From Coriobacteriaceae bacterium EMTCatB1 (GTDB lineage: Bacteria > Actinomycetota > Coriobacteriia > Anaerosomatales > Anaerosomataceae): DNA of 64,000 nt. The notes under the pieces are model-generated. The model made no database searches, was not told the DNA's origin, and saw only the letters and a program-made list of their open reading frames with translations. Below are positions 1-7,606 of the stretch, one piece after another. Every line of letters begins with the position of its first letter. The first letter of the stretch is position 1. The translations under genes and the position numbers were made by a program. The stretch lies in NCBI GenBank assembly GCA_001950395.1, contig BDLO01000001.1:595979-659978 (forward strand), in the 5' to 3' direction.

Positions 1-51
1 CGGGCAGTGTACAGGGGGCTCGGGATCGGCCTGGGAAGGAGCCGGCCGTGA
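1..51 (+). CDS. 3' end of an upstream gene (partial, uncertain)
   Basis: The first reading frame is open from base 1 and ends at the TGA at 49-51. That stop overlaps the GTG start of the next gene in a GTGA arrangement like many other junctions in this window. The visible tail is 16 codons, rich in Gly and Arg, too short to identify. In many genomes ftsX precedes an EnvC/LytM-type peptidase, so the end of FtsX is a guess only. Confidence 0.33.
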   Translation, partial: RAVYRGLGIGLGRSRP

Positions 52-1109
52 CGCGCGCACCCGGCATGGCCACAGCGCGGGTCCTCCGCAGGTTCGGCAC
101 GAACCCAGCGAGGCTGCGTTCCGCAGTGATCGTCGCTGTGATCGCCCTATCGCTCTTGTGGGCTTCGCCCGGCTTCGGTGCGAAATCCCAGGTCGAGCAG
201 CTCCGCGCACAGCTCGCCGAAATCAACAGGGAAGCCAAGCGCGTCGGCGATGCGTACTCGAAGGCCTACTGGCAGCTCGAGAAGACGAATGCCGAGCTAG
301 CGAAGACCACGCGAGAACTCAAGAAGACCGAGGCGGAGCTTGCGCGGGCCTCTGGCCGGCTTTCTGTGCACCTTGCCGAGCTGTATCGCCAGGGCAACGT
401 CAACTACCTCGAGCTGCTCTTCACGAGCGAGACGCTCGACGACATGCTGATGCGCGTGGAGTACGCACAACGGCTCGGCATGCTGGACGCGCAGACAGTC
501 GAACAGACCAAGCGCTTGAGAGACGAGCTCAAGGCCCGCCAGATGGCGGTCGCTGAACTGAAGGCGCGCCAAGCCAAGGACGCGAGCGCGCTCAAGAAGA
601 GAGCTGAGGCGCTTCAAAAGAAGCTGAAATCGCTTCAAAGCCAGTACGAAGCCGTACAGCGCAAACTCGCCAGAGCGACAGGGGGCAGCAGCTCGAGCCG
701 CAGGTATCCGCCCGGCCCCAATGGCATGGTGTTCCCGGTCGCAGGACCCTGCTACTACGCAGACACCTGGGGGGCCGCCCGCTCCGGCGGTCGAACCCAC
801 AAGGGGACCGACATCATGGCTGCCCGGGGTACGCCATGCGTCGCGGTCCTTTCCGGGACGGTCAGAGCTCGCTACAACTCGCTCGGTGGCAAGACGATCT
901 GGCTCACCGCGGACAACGGCTGGGCGTTCTACTACGCCCATCTTGACAGCTACGTGAGGACGTCTGGCCGGGTGGCGGCCGGTGAAGTGATAGGCAGGGT
1001 CGGGAGCACCGGAAACGCGCGCGGCGGCTCGCCCCATCTGCACTTCGAGATCCATCCCAACGGCGGAGCGGCCGTCAACCCCTACCCATACCTTCGCCAG
1101 ATGCAGTAG
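48..1109 (+). CDS. Secreted coiled-coil M23 (LytM) family peptidase, EnvC-like
   Basis: Predicted 353 aa exported cell-wall peptidase. The GTG start at 48 has AAGGAG at 36-41. Residues 1-45 look like a signal peptide: an Arg-rich start, then a hydrophobic stretch ending in Gly-Ala. Residues about 47-210 are a Lys/Glu/Ala-rich coiled coil, as in EnvC and related amidase activators. Residues about 225-350 are an M23 domain. The zinc motifs are intact: HxxxD at H251/D255, HxH at H330/H332, and the assisting His at 298. It is therefore probably an active endopeptidase, unlike E. coli EnvC, whose LytM domain is degenerate. The overlap with an upstream stop suggests translational coupling. A role in cell separation is inferred. 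Confidence 0.85.
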   Translation: MTRAPGMATARVLRRFGTNPARLRSAVIVAVIALSLLWASPGFGAKSQVEQLRAQLAEINREAKRVGDAYSKAYWQLEKTNAELAKTTRELKKTEAELARASGRLSVHLAELYRQGNVNYLELLFTSETLDDMLMRVEYAQRLGMLDAQTVEQTKRLRDELKARQMAVAELKARQAKDASALKKRAEALQKKLKSLQSQYEAVQRKLARATGGSSSSRRYPPGPNGMVFPVAGPCYYADTWGAARSGGRTHKGTDIMAARGTPCVAVLSGTVRARYNSLGGKTIWLTADNGWAFYYAHLDSYVRTSGRVAAGEVIGRVGSTGNARGGSPHLHFEIHPNGGAAVNPYPYLRQMQ

Positions 1110-1126
1110 AATCCTCGTGTACTGTC

Positions 1127-1219
1127 AACCGTGTCGGGAGCTGCGTGTGCGGCTGAGAGGCGGTCGAACGACCGCGACCGAACGACCGTTCCGGTAATGC
1201 GGAGCGGCAAAACGGGAGG
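1127..1219 (+). promoter_or_regulatory. TPP (thiamine pyrophosphate) riboswitch aptamer
   Basis: The sequence carries the hallmark TPP aptamer elements. CTGAGA at about 1153-1158 lies after a P3 stem (AGCTG at 1139-1143 with CGGCT). An extra perfect P3a hairpin follows (GCGGTCG, loop AA, CGACCGC). Then comes the P4/P5 arm, CCG-TT-CCGGTAATGCGG-AG-CGG, around 1187-1207, and a terminal GGGA at 1214-1217. It lies directly upstream of thiT and thiamine pyrophosphokinase, as expected for a thiamine sensor. The exact P1 boundaries are uncertain. Confidence 0.83.
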
Positions 1220-1246
1220 CGCCCGGCGGCGCCTATCAGTCCCATG

Positions 1247-1290
1247 CTCCTCCCCGGAAGCGCGCGACGTCGCGCTCTCGCGGAAAGGAG
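1247..1290 (+). promoter_or_regulatory. Riboswitch expression platform: hairpin sequestering the thiT ribosome-binding site
   Basis: CTCCT (1247-1251) is complementary to the AGGAG ribosome-binding site of thiT (1286-1290). The stem continues inward as CCG (1254-1256) with CGG (1281-1283), then AGCGCG (1259-1264) with CGCGCT (1271-1276). The aptamer's last bases, GGGAGG (1214-1219), can instead pair with CCTCCC (1249-1254) and would free the ribosome site. This predicts that TPP binding closes the hairpin and blocks translation. The pairings are read from the sequence; the mechanism is inferred. Confidence 0.7.
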
Positions 1291-1295
1291 ACGCC

Positions 1296-1859
1296 ATGAA
1301 CTCGTCCTCGTCTCGGCTCAGGCTGCTGGTGGAGATCGCGCTCGTGCTGGCGCTGGCTGCGGTCTTGAACTCCATCAAGCTCTGGCGCATGCCGCAAGGA
1401 GGCACGTTCTCGCTCGGGATGTTGCCTCTGTTCGTGTTGGCCCTTCGCCGTGGGCCGGCGGTCGGGATCCTCGCGGGCGGGCTTTATGGAATCGTCGACT
1501 TCTTCGTGGACCCGTACCCGCCCGTGCACTGGGTGCAGTTCGCGCTGGACTACCCGATCGCTTACGCAGGTGTCGGGCTCGCGGGCTTTCTCGCTGCACC
1601 GGTGCACGATGCCCTGGCTCGAAAGTCCAAGTCCTGGCTGCTCCCGCTCGGTGGTGCTTTCGCGCTCGGCGGCGCAGCCCGCTACGCCGCCCACGTGGTT
1701 TCGGGCGTCGTGTTCTTCGCTCAGTACGCCAAAGGACCTGTGCTGCTGTACTCGCTCCTGTACAACCTGTACGTGCCCGTGTCCGCGGCTGCCTGCTTCA
1801 CCGCTGCGATCGCGCTTATGCCGCTCCTTGCTGTACCTCCTGCGGAGGCGTCCTCGTGA
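1296..1859 (+). CDS. thiT: Energy-coupled thiamine transporter ThiT
   Basis: This 187 aa, highly hydrophobic protein has about six predicted membrane segments. It matches the ThiT/YuaJ S-component family of ECF transporters, including the conserved early region with Lys-Leu-Trp and Pro-Gln-Gly-Gly. The S-component binds thiamine and works with a shared EcfA-EcfA'-T module not seen here. The ATG at 1296 is chosen because AGGAG lies 5 bases upstream and because an in-frame GTG at 1131 falls inside the riboswitch. The stop overlaps the next gene's GTG, so uptake and thiamine phosphorylation are coupled. TPP repression through the upstream riboswitch is expected. Confidence 0.88.
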   Translation: MNSSSSRLRLLVEIALVLALAAVLNSIKLWRMPQGGTFSLGMLPLFVLALRRGPAVGILAGGLYGIVDFFVDPYPPVHWVQFALDYPIAYAGVGLAGFLAAPVHDALARKSKSWLLPLGGAFALGGAARYAAHVVSGVVFFAQYAKGPVLLYSLLYNLYVPVSAAACFTAAIALMPLLAVPPAEASS

Positions 1860-2518
1860 CCAGGCAGGCGCTCATCGTCGGGGCAGCTCCGCGACCCGAC
1901 GCCGGAGGGTTCTACCGGGATCTTCTGACGAGATTCGACGTGGTCCTTGCGTGCGACGGCGCCGCCGAGTGGGCCGTCGCACGCGGGCGCGTGCCTGACT
2001 ACGCGATCGGAGACTTCGACTCGGCAGAACCAGGCGCTCAACAGCGGCTGAGGGCAGCAGGCGCGACAGTGCTTGAGTTTCCTCGCCAGAAGGACCAGAC
2101 CGACCTCGACCTCGCCGCGGCCCACGCTGCGGTTCTCGGCACGAGCGAGCTCGTGTTCACAGCCGCGTTCAGCGGCCGACTGGATCACACGCTTGCAGCC
2201 ATCGGGACGATGCGTCGGCACGCGCGGCTCCTGCCCGTCGTGCTTGAGCCCGACTTCACCGGTTGGCTGCTCGCGCCAAAAGGCCGCGCCGAACTCTCTT
2301 TCGAAGCGCCCGCTGGAGCGGTCTTCTCGGTCGTCGCGATCGAAGAAATCAGCGGGCTCCACGTGAGCGGCGCCCGGTACGACACGCACGAGCGCGCCGT
2401 GGAGGTCCTTTCGGGGCAGACGGTCAGCAACGAATGCCTCGGGGACACCGTCAACATCCGTCTTGCCGGGGGCAGCGCACTTGTCCTGCTCATGCATTCC
2501 CTCCACAATGGGCTGTAG
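1856..2518 (+). CDS. thiN: Thiamine pyrophosphokinase (thiamine diphosphokinase)
   Basis: Predicted 220 aa enzyme that transfers pyrophosphate from ATP to thiamine to make TPP in the cytoplasm. It shows the family pattern: an N-terminal nucleotide-binding fold with ACDGAA, then IGDFDS, FPRQKDQTDLDLA and a Gly-Arg-Leu-Asp-His motif, followed by a smaller C-terminal beta domain with a late Ser-Asn-Glu motif. The GTG start at 1856 overlaps the thiT stop and has GGAGG at 1844-1848. Together with thiT it forms a salvage unit that turns imported thiamine into the cofactor that then shuts the riboswitch. Length is normal for the bacterial family. Confidence 0.9.
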   Translation: MTRQALIVGAAPRPDAGGFYRDLLTRFDVVLACDGAAEWAVARGRVPDYAIGDFDSAEPGAQQRLRAAGATVLEFPRQKDQTDLDLAAAHAAVLGTSELVFTAAFSGRLDHTLAAIGTMRRHARLLPVVLEPDFTGWLLAPKGRAELSFEAPAGAVFSVVAIEEISGLHVSGARYDTHERAVEVLSGQTVSNECLGDTVNIRLAGGSALVLLMHSLHNGL

Positions 2519-2602
2519 CCGCACCGCATCGGCGCCGATATCTTTCATGGCTGCTCGCTTCGTGGAAGCGGTCACGGCGTCGGTTGGTGCGGGGAGGGGT
2601 GT

Positions 2603-4318
2603 TTGGTCGCTTTCGGCTTCATAGCGTTGTCGCTCGGCGCGCTCGCCATCGTCTTCGGCTCGCGGCTTGCAGGCGTGGCCGCACTGTCGGCTGTCGCCGT
2701 ATTCCTCTGGTCGGTCGTGCGTTCTCGACGGAGCTCGACCCCGCCTGCACTCGAAGAGACTCCGGAGACGGCTCGTCAGAGCGTCGATCAGCCGAGTCTT
2801 GCGCCTTCCATCCGCGTGCCCTCCACGATCGAAGCGGGACCGCTCTTGAAGGCGCTCCAGACCCAAGCCGAGTCTCGTGCGCTCGACGCCGTGGCAGCGC
2901 ACCTATGGCTCGTCGACCCGACGAGCGCGACGGCACGGCTCGTCGCGTCGGTCGGCACGATGCGCCCCGCCGACAAGCCCATCCCGCTCGACGACCCCGT
3001 TATCGGACACGCCGCACGCGATGCGTGCGCTCGCCTCGGAGAGGTAGCGCGCATGCGCACCCACGACAGTGAGACCACGGTCTGGCGCTTCGCTGTCCCC
3101 CTCGAACGAGCCGGCGACGTCGGCGGTGTCCTCGCGCTGGACGTGCTCGGAGACTCAGCGCCGAGCACCGCGTCGCTGCAGGAGGTGCTCACGCCGTTCC
3201 TCCCGAATGCGTCCGCGTGCCTTGCCGTGCACGTCGCGCGCCAAGAGGTCGCCGACGCAGAGGCCGTTCTCGCCATCGCCCGTGAGATGAGCCGGCTTCT
3301 CGACCCGGATGACGTCATCTCCACGGCGCTGGACAAAGCGATGTCGCTCGTTGGCGCCTCGACAGGCAGCGTCATGCTCTTGGACGAGCAGCAAGGGGTC
3401 TTGCGCATCGCACGAGCCATCGGGCTCCCGACGTCTGCGATCGAATCCACGCTGCAGCCAGGCGAAGGGATAGCCGGCTGGGTGTTCGCCACGAAACAAC
3501 CGCTGTTGATCGAGGACCTCCCAGAGCGCCCGGGGCGCGCACTGCGTCACGGCGTGAAATCTGCCGTCTGCGTGCCTCTCGCTGACGGCGACGACGTGCT
3601 CGGCGTATTGAACCTGGGGACCAAGTCGTTCCTGGCGCGACTGACTGAGTCGCACCTGAAGACAGTGGAGATCATCGGTCGACAGACTGCGATCGCCCTG
3701 AGGAATGCGCAGGTCGCAGAGCGCACGAGAGAGCTGTACTTCCAGTCGCTGACTGCCCTCGTGCGCGCTCTGGAGACGAAGGATCCGCAGGCCCAAGGCG
3801 GAACGGAGCGAGTTCTGGAGCACGCGCTCGCAATCGCGCGAGAGATGGGTATGTCCGGCGACGAGCTCGACGCCATCCACGTTGCGGCCCTGCTGCACGA
3901 CCTCGGGATGATCGCCTCGGGTGCCGACCTGCGCTCGATCGACCGTACGCTCACCACCGTGGAGCGCGGCTTGCTCAAAGCGCATCCACGCATCGCGGCG
4001 GAGATCCTCGCAGGGCTGCCAGCGTTGAGCGACGCCGTGCCGATCGTCTACCACCATCACGAGCGCTACGACGGCTCCGGCTACCTCGAAGGACTCGCAG
4101 GCGAGTCCATACCCGCAGGAGCGCGGGTGCTCGCAGTGGCGGACGCTTTCGTCGCGATGACGTCAGACCGCCCGTACCGTCCGGCGATGACGCCCGCTCA
4201 GGCGCTGGCCGAGCTGCGCGACAAGGCTGGAACCCAGTTCGACCCCGAAGCCGTTGCCGCTCTGGAGCGCGTGCTGAGAGGAAGACAAGAGCGCGCCCCC
4301 GAGCGGGGGGCGCGCTAG
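2603..4318 (+). CDS. Membrane-anchored GAF-GAF-HD-GYP protein with degenerate motifs
   Basis: Predicted 571 aa protein starting at TTG 2603, with GGAGG five bases upstream. Two hydrophobic segments lie in residues 1-38, followed by a Ser/Pro/Glu linker. A first weak GAF domain spans about 80-205 and a second GAF about 225-370. An HD-GYP domain fills 385-560: HD at 432-433, HP at 461-462, HHH at 484-486, and late motifs ADAF and TSDRPYR. Family members hydrolyse cyclic di-GMP or act in signalling. Here the early metal-ligand His of the domain is Gly400, the usual HDIGK reads HDLGM, and GYP reads GYL. Catalysis is therefore uncertain. The stop lies inside a strong hairpin. Confidence 0.82.
   Translation: MVAFGFIALSLGALAIVFGSRLAGVAALSAVAVFLWSVVRSRRSSTPPALEETPETARQSVDQPSLAPSIRVPSTIEAGPLLKALQTQAESRALDAVAAHLWLVDPTSATARLVASVGTMRPADKPIPLDDPVIGHAARDACARLGEVARMRTHDSETTVWRFAVPLERAGDVGGVLALDVLGDSAPSTASLQEVLTPFLPNASACLAVHVARQEVADAEAVLAIAREMSRLLDPDDVISTALDKAMSLVGASTGSVMLLDEQQGVLRIARAIGLPTSAIESTLQPGEGIAGWVFATKQPLLIEDLPERPGRALRHGVKSAVCVPLADGDDVLGVLNLGTKSFLARLTESHLKTVEIIGRQTAIALRNAQVAERTRELYFQSLTALVRALETKDPQAQGGTERVLEHALAIAREMGMSGDELDAIHVAALLHDLGMIASGADLRSIDRTLTTVERGLLKAHPRIAAEILAGLPALSDAVPIVYHHHERYDGSGYLEGLAGESIPAGARVLAVADAFVAMTSDRPYRPAMTPAQALAELRDKAGTQFDPEAVAALERVLRGRQERAPERGAR
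4290..4317. terminator. Convergent hairpin terminator between the HD-GYP gene and rpmB
   Basis: AGCGCGCCCCC (from 4290), loop GAGC, then GGGGGGCGCGCT forms a very stable stem that ends at the HD-GYP stop codon. On the + strand no T-run follows. On the - strand, downstream of rpmB, it is followed by a T-rich stretch (TCTTGTCTTCC). It therefore probably terminates rpmB and may also block the convergent transcript. Confidence 0.6.
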
Positions 4319-4355
4319 CAAGTCGTGCGAAGACGATCCCGTTCGGGCGTACGCT

Positions 4356-4544
4356 TCAGCCCCTCTGGACCTTCCCGGCCTTGAGGCACTTCGTGCAGAC
4401 GTTCGCCTTCCTCGCGACGCCGTCGATGACGATGGTGACCTTCTGGACGTTCGGGTAGACGACGCGATTGGTCACGCGGTGCGAATGGCTGACGTTGCGT
4501 CCAGCCGTCGGCTTCTTGCCGCAGACGATGCAAACCTGGGACAT
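4356..4544 (-). CDS. rpmB: 50S ribosomal protein bL28
   Basis: This 62 aa protein begins MSQVCIVCGKKP and matches bL28. It includes the SHSHRVTNR segment and two Cys pairs (Cys5/Cys8 and Cys50/Cys53), which indicate the zinc-binding form of the protein. The ATG at 4544 was chosen over longer readings because the family starts here; GGAAGGA lies about 13 bases upstream. It is the only clear gene on the - strand and sits divergent from the Asp23-FakA operon, an arrangement also common in Firmicutes. Confidence 0.95.
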   Translation of the reverse strand: MSQVCIVCGKKPTAGRNVSHSHRVTNRVVYPNVQKVTIVIDGVARKANVCTKCLKAGKVQRG

Positions 4545-4611
4545 TGTGTCGAGCCGTCCTTCCGTGCAACTGAGTCGCGTCCGCAGACGCGGTCGTGGCC
4601 AAAGCGCGCAT

Positions 4612-4640
4612 AGACTACCACGCCGTTCGCGGGCCGGCAA
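4612..4640 (-). promoter_or_regulatory. Candidate sigma-A promoter for rpmB
   Basis: Read on the - strand, TTGCCG (4640-4635) is followed after exactly 17 bases by TAGTCT (4617-4612). This would start transcription near 4605, about 60 bases before the rpmB ATG. It rests on consensus similarity and position only. Confidence 0.5.
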
Positions 4641-4676
4641 GCGAACGCCGCCGCTGTGCACGGCGTCCTCGTTCGT

Positions 4677-4682
4677 TATACT
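4677..4682 (+). promoter_or_regulatory. Candidate -10 element for the asp23-fakA operon
   Basis: TATACT lies 62 bases upstream of the Asp23 GTG in the divergent intergenic region. No convincing -35 hexamer is seen 16-18 bases before it. The rest of the roughly 200-base gap (4545-4743) holds only this element, the rpmB promoter and the ribosome-binding sites. Confidence 0.42.
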
Positions 4683-4743
4683 AGCGGCACGACGCGTGAA
4701 GCGCGTCGCATCCGTCGTTCCATCCGAACGAGGAGGTCTACCT

Positions 4744-5097
4744 GTGGCTGCACCTCACGTGCGCGGAGAGGTCACCATCGCGAACGACGTGCTCGCCGAT
4801 ATCGCAGGATACGTCGCTCTGGAGTGTTACGGGGTCGTCGGCATGGCCAGCCCGACGCTGCGCGACGGCGTCGCGCAGTTGCTGTCCCGCGACAAGCTCC
4901 GCAAAGGCGTCGTCATCACGAACGTCGACGACCACAGCGTGAAAGTCGACCTGTACATCGTCGCCGAGCACGGCACCAACCTCGCCGAGGTCTCTCGCAA
5001 CCTTACCGACCGTGTCCGCTACGCCCTCACACACGACGCAGACGTGGACGTCGCCGACGTGTCGGTGCACGTTCAGGGCATCAAGGTCAGGAAGTGA
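4744..5097 (+). CDS. Asp23/Gls24 family envelope-stress protein
   Basis: This 117 aa protein matches the Asp23/YloU family. It has the GEVTIANDVLADIAGYVA start, the central GVVGMASP segment and a C-terminal Val-rich region with VHVQGIKV. The GTG at 4744 follows AGGAGG (4731-4736) by seven bases. The family is membrane-associated or cytosolic and linked to envelope stress; the exact function is unknown. Its place just before the DAK2-domain kinase FakA repeats the yloU-yloV pair of Firmicutes, which supports a link to lipid or membrane homeostasis. Confidence 0.9.
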   Translation: MAAPHVRGEVTIANDVLADIAGYVALECYGVVGMASPTLRDGVAQLLSRDKLRKGVVITNVDDHSVKVDLYIVAEHGTNLAEVSRNLTDRVRYALTHDADVDVADVSVHVQGIKVRK

Positions 5098-5110
5098 CGG
5101 TCCCGCATAC

Positions 5111-6733
5111 ATGACGAAGACTGCCGACACCCCCCTCGCTTCAGATCTCATCCGATCCGCGGCGGCAGCCCTGGAGGAGCGCAAGGAAGAGATCAATCGA
5201 CTGAACGTCTTCCCAGTCCCTGACGGTGACACGGGCACCAACATGAGCCTGACGATGCAGGCCGTGATCGCCGAGCTTGACGCCCTGCCGCCGTTCCCAG
5301 CGCTCGCGGACGTGTGCAAGGCGGTGACGCACGGCTCGCTCATGGGAGCTCGCGGAAACTCGGGCGTCATCCTCAGCCAGATGCTTCGCGGCCTGTGCGA
5401 GGTCGTCGGGCAGGCCGACTCGGTGGACGCCGACCTCGTGGTAGCTGCCCTGAAGCGCTCGGTCGAGGTTTCGTTCCAAGCAGTCCGCAAGCCGGTCGAG
5501 GGAACCATGCTGACTGTACTGAAGGACATGCACGAGGCCGCCTCCTCCGCTCGCGATTCGGGCGCCGACCTCGACGAGGTGCTCGATGCAGCCGTGCGGG
5601 CCGCGTTCGACTCTGTCCGCAGAGGTCCTGACCTTCTTCCAGTCCTCAAAGAACACGGGGTCGTCGACGCCGGCGGTTTCGGCTTGGCCGTCCTCGCAGA
5701 GGGTTTCGTCGCGGGCCTCGAAGGCCACGAGTTCTCCGAGCGGGACATCGCCCTGGCAGCAGGCGAGCTCACGGTGACGCCCGTCGACGACTGGGACGAC
5801 CAGGAGTACCTCTACTGTACCGAGTTCTTGCTCCACGGCGCGGACGCAGAGAAGTCGTTCTTGGAGGAGTGGATAGCTGGCATCGGCGGGTCTGAGCTCG
5901 TCGTCGGCGATCGCGACACGTACAAGATCCACGTCCACACGGACCGCCCAGGCGACGTCCTGAGCTGGGCGACGTCGCTCGGCGAGGTCTCCGAGGTGCA
6001 CATCAACAACATGCGCCGTCAGACAGCGGAGCGCTCGCAGAAGATCGGCGCCGAGCAACGCCCTGCAGCGCAGCCGTCGAAACCCTTCGGGTTCGTCGCG
6101 GTGGCGTCCGGGGACGGCATCGCTGAGATCTTGCGGTCGCTCGGCGTCGACAAGATCGTGAACGGCGGGCAGACGATGAATCCGTCGACTGCCGAGATCG
6201 TAGCGGCAGTCTCCGAGGTGGACGCGGACTCGGTCATCATCCTGCCGAACAACAAGAACATCGTGATGGCTGCGCAGCAAGCCGTCAGCGTGTCGGACAG
6301 GCCGATCGGCGTGGTGCCGACGACTTCGGTGCCGGAGTGCTTCGCTGCGCTGCTCGCGTTCGACTCGCACGCGTCGCTCGAGGAGAACGTCGAGGCGATG
6401 GCTGAGGCGGCGTCTACAGTCGTCACAGCAGAGGTCACCACCGCCGTCAAGGACGCCAAGAGCCCGGCGGGCGACATCAAGAAGGGCCAAGTCATCGGCA
6501 TCGCCGACCACGAGATCGTGGTGATCGGGGAGGATGTCTCGGCCGTCGGTCTCGAGCTCATACGCAAGCTCTCCGACGGTCGCGAGACGTTGACGGTCCT
6601 CGCCGGCGAGGGCTTCTCCGACGAGGACCTCGACGCGTTCACCAGAGCTGTGTCCGACGAATTCCCGCACCTCGAGATCGATGCCCACCGTGGCGGCCAG
6701 CCACTGTACCCGCTCGTCCTCGGACTCGAGTGA
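5111..6733 (+). CDS. fakA: Fatty-acid kinase subunit FakA (DAK2-domain protein)
   Basis: Predicted 540 aa ATP-binding subunit that phosphorylates fatty acids presented by a FakB protein; the product feeds PlsX/PlsY phospholipid synthesis. The N-terminal DAK2/DhaL domain (about 1-210) has the metal/ATP motif NVFPVPDGDTGTNM and MGARGNSGVILSQ. A middle domain and a C-terminal region related to DegV follow. The ATG at 5111 fits the family's N-terminus, but no good ribosome-binding site precedes it; translation may be coupled to the Asp23 gene, whose stop is 13 bases upstream. A DegV/FakB gene follows directly. Confidence 0.9.
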   Translation: MTKTADTPLASDLIRSAAAALEERKEEINRLNVFPVPDGDTGTNMSLTMQAVIAELDALPPFPALADVCKAVTHGSLMGARGNSGVILSQMLRGLCEVVGQADSVDADLVVAALKRSVEVSFQAVRKPVEGTMLTVLKDMHEAASSARDSGADLDEVLDAAVRAAFDSVRRGPDLLPVLKEHGVVDAGGFGLAVLAEGFVAGLEGHEFSERDIALAAGELTVTPVDDWDDQEYLYCTEFLLHGADAEKSFLEEWIAGIGGSELVVGDRDTYKIHVHTDRPGDVLSWATSLGEVSEVHINNMRRQTAERSQKIGAEQRPAAQPSKPFGFVAVASGDGIAEILRSLGVDKIVNGGQTMNPSTAEIVAAVSEVDADSVIILPNNKNIVMAAQQAVSVSDRPIGVVPTTSVPECFAALLAFDSHASLEENVEAMAEAASTVVTAEVTTAVKDAKSPAGDIKKGQVIGIADHEIVVIGEDVSAVGLELIRKLSDGRETLTVLAGEGFSDEDLDAFTRAVSDEFPHLEIDAHRGGQPLYPLVLGLE

Positions 6734-6757
6734 CAGACGACGCAAAGGGGTGAGGGG

Positions 6758-7606
6758 ATGAAGGTAGCGATCGTGTGCGACAGCACCTGCGACCTCGGCA
6801 CCGAGTGGCTCGCTGAGCACTGGGTCACGATGGTCCCGCTCAAGGTGCTCTTCGGTGACCGCACGTACTTGGATTGGATAGACCTCACACCGGACACCTT
6901 CTTCGACATGCTCGCACAAGCACCTGAGCTTCCAAAGACCTCACAACCCTCGCCCGCAGACTTCTCAGCGGTGTACGAGGCGCTCGCTGAGCAGGGCGCT
7001 GACGAAATCGTCTCCATCCACCTGTCGTCGGCGCTCTCCGGCACCGTCGAGTCCGCTACTCTCGCGGCGGCGACGTCGCGGATCCCTGTCCGCGTCATCG
7101 ACACCAAGATCGTCACCGCCGGCACGGCTCTCGTCGTGATGGCCGCGGTCGCTGAGCGCGATCGCGGGGGCGACGCCGACGCCGTCGAAGCAGCAGCGCG
7201 CTACGTCGTCGAGACCGAGCGCCTCTTGTTCGCTCTCGGGACGCTCGACTACCTGGTGAAGGGCGGTCGCGCCGGCAAGTCTCAGGGACTGGCCGCGAAC
7301 CTGCTCAACATCAAGCCGGTGCTCACCTTCAACAGGGACGGCATCATCGAGCCGTTCAAGAAGGTGCGAGGCACGAAGGCAGCGCTCGCGGAGATCGCGT
7401 CCGAGGTTGCGAAGGACTCGCAGAACCGTCGCGTCCGTCTCGCGCTGTTCCATTCGACCTCGCAGGAGCTCGCAGACGAGCTCGCCGCTGCCCTGGACGC
7501 CGCTGGAGCGGACTACGAGCTCGTGCTCACCGGTCGCGTCGGAGCTGTGATCGGAACGTATGCCGGACCTGGAGCCGTGGGCGCAGTCTACTATCCGGAG
7601 CCGTGA
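6758..7606 (+). CDS. DegV family fatty-acid-binding protein (FakB-like)
   Basis: This 282 aa DegV-fold protein would bind a fatty acid in a buried pocket and present the carboxyl group to FakA. It shows the family start VAIVCDSTCDL, the TSQPSPADF motif, the lipid-head contact region HLSSALSGTVE, and a C-terminal GPGAVG motif. The start at 6758 has a purine-rich GGGGTGAGGGG upstream. Adjacency to fakA strongly suggests a FakAB pair. Which fatty acid it prefers cannot be told from sequence. The stop overlaps recG. Confidence 0.9.
   Translation: MKVAIVCDSTCDLGTEWLAEHWVTMVPLKVLFGDRTYLDWIDLTPDTFFDMLAQAPELPKTSQPSPADFSAVYEALAEQGADEIVSIHLSSALSGTVESATLAAATSRIPVRVIDTKIVTAGTALVVMAAVAERDRGGDADAVEAAARYVVETERLLFALGTLDYLVKGGRAGKSQGLAANLLNIKPVLTFNRDGIIEPFKKVRGTKAALAEIASEVAKDSQNRRVRLALFHSTSQELADELAAALDAAGADYELVLTGRVGAVIGTYAGPGAVGAVYYPEP

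Noticed and set aside
1131-1295. N-terminal extension of thiT from the GTG at 1131
   Set aside because: This stretch is the TPP aptamer and expression platform; the translated extension has no membrane character and the ATG at 1296 has a proper ribosome site.
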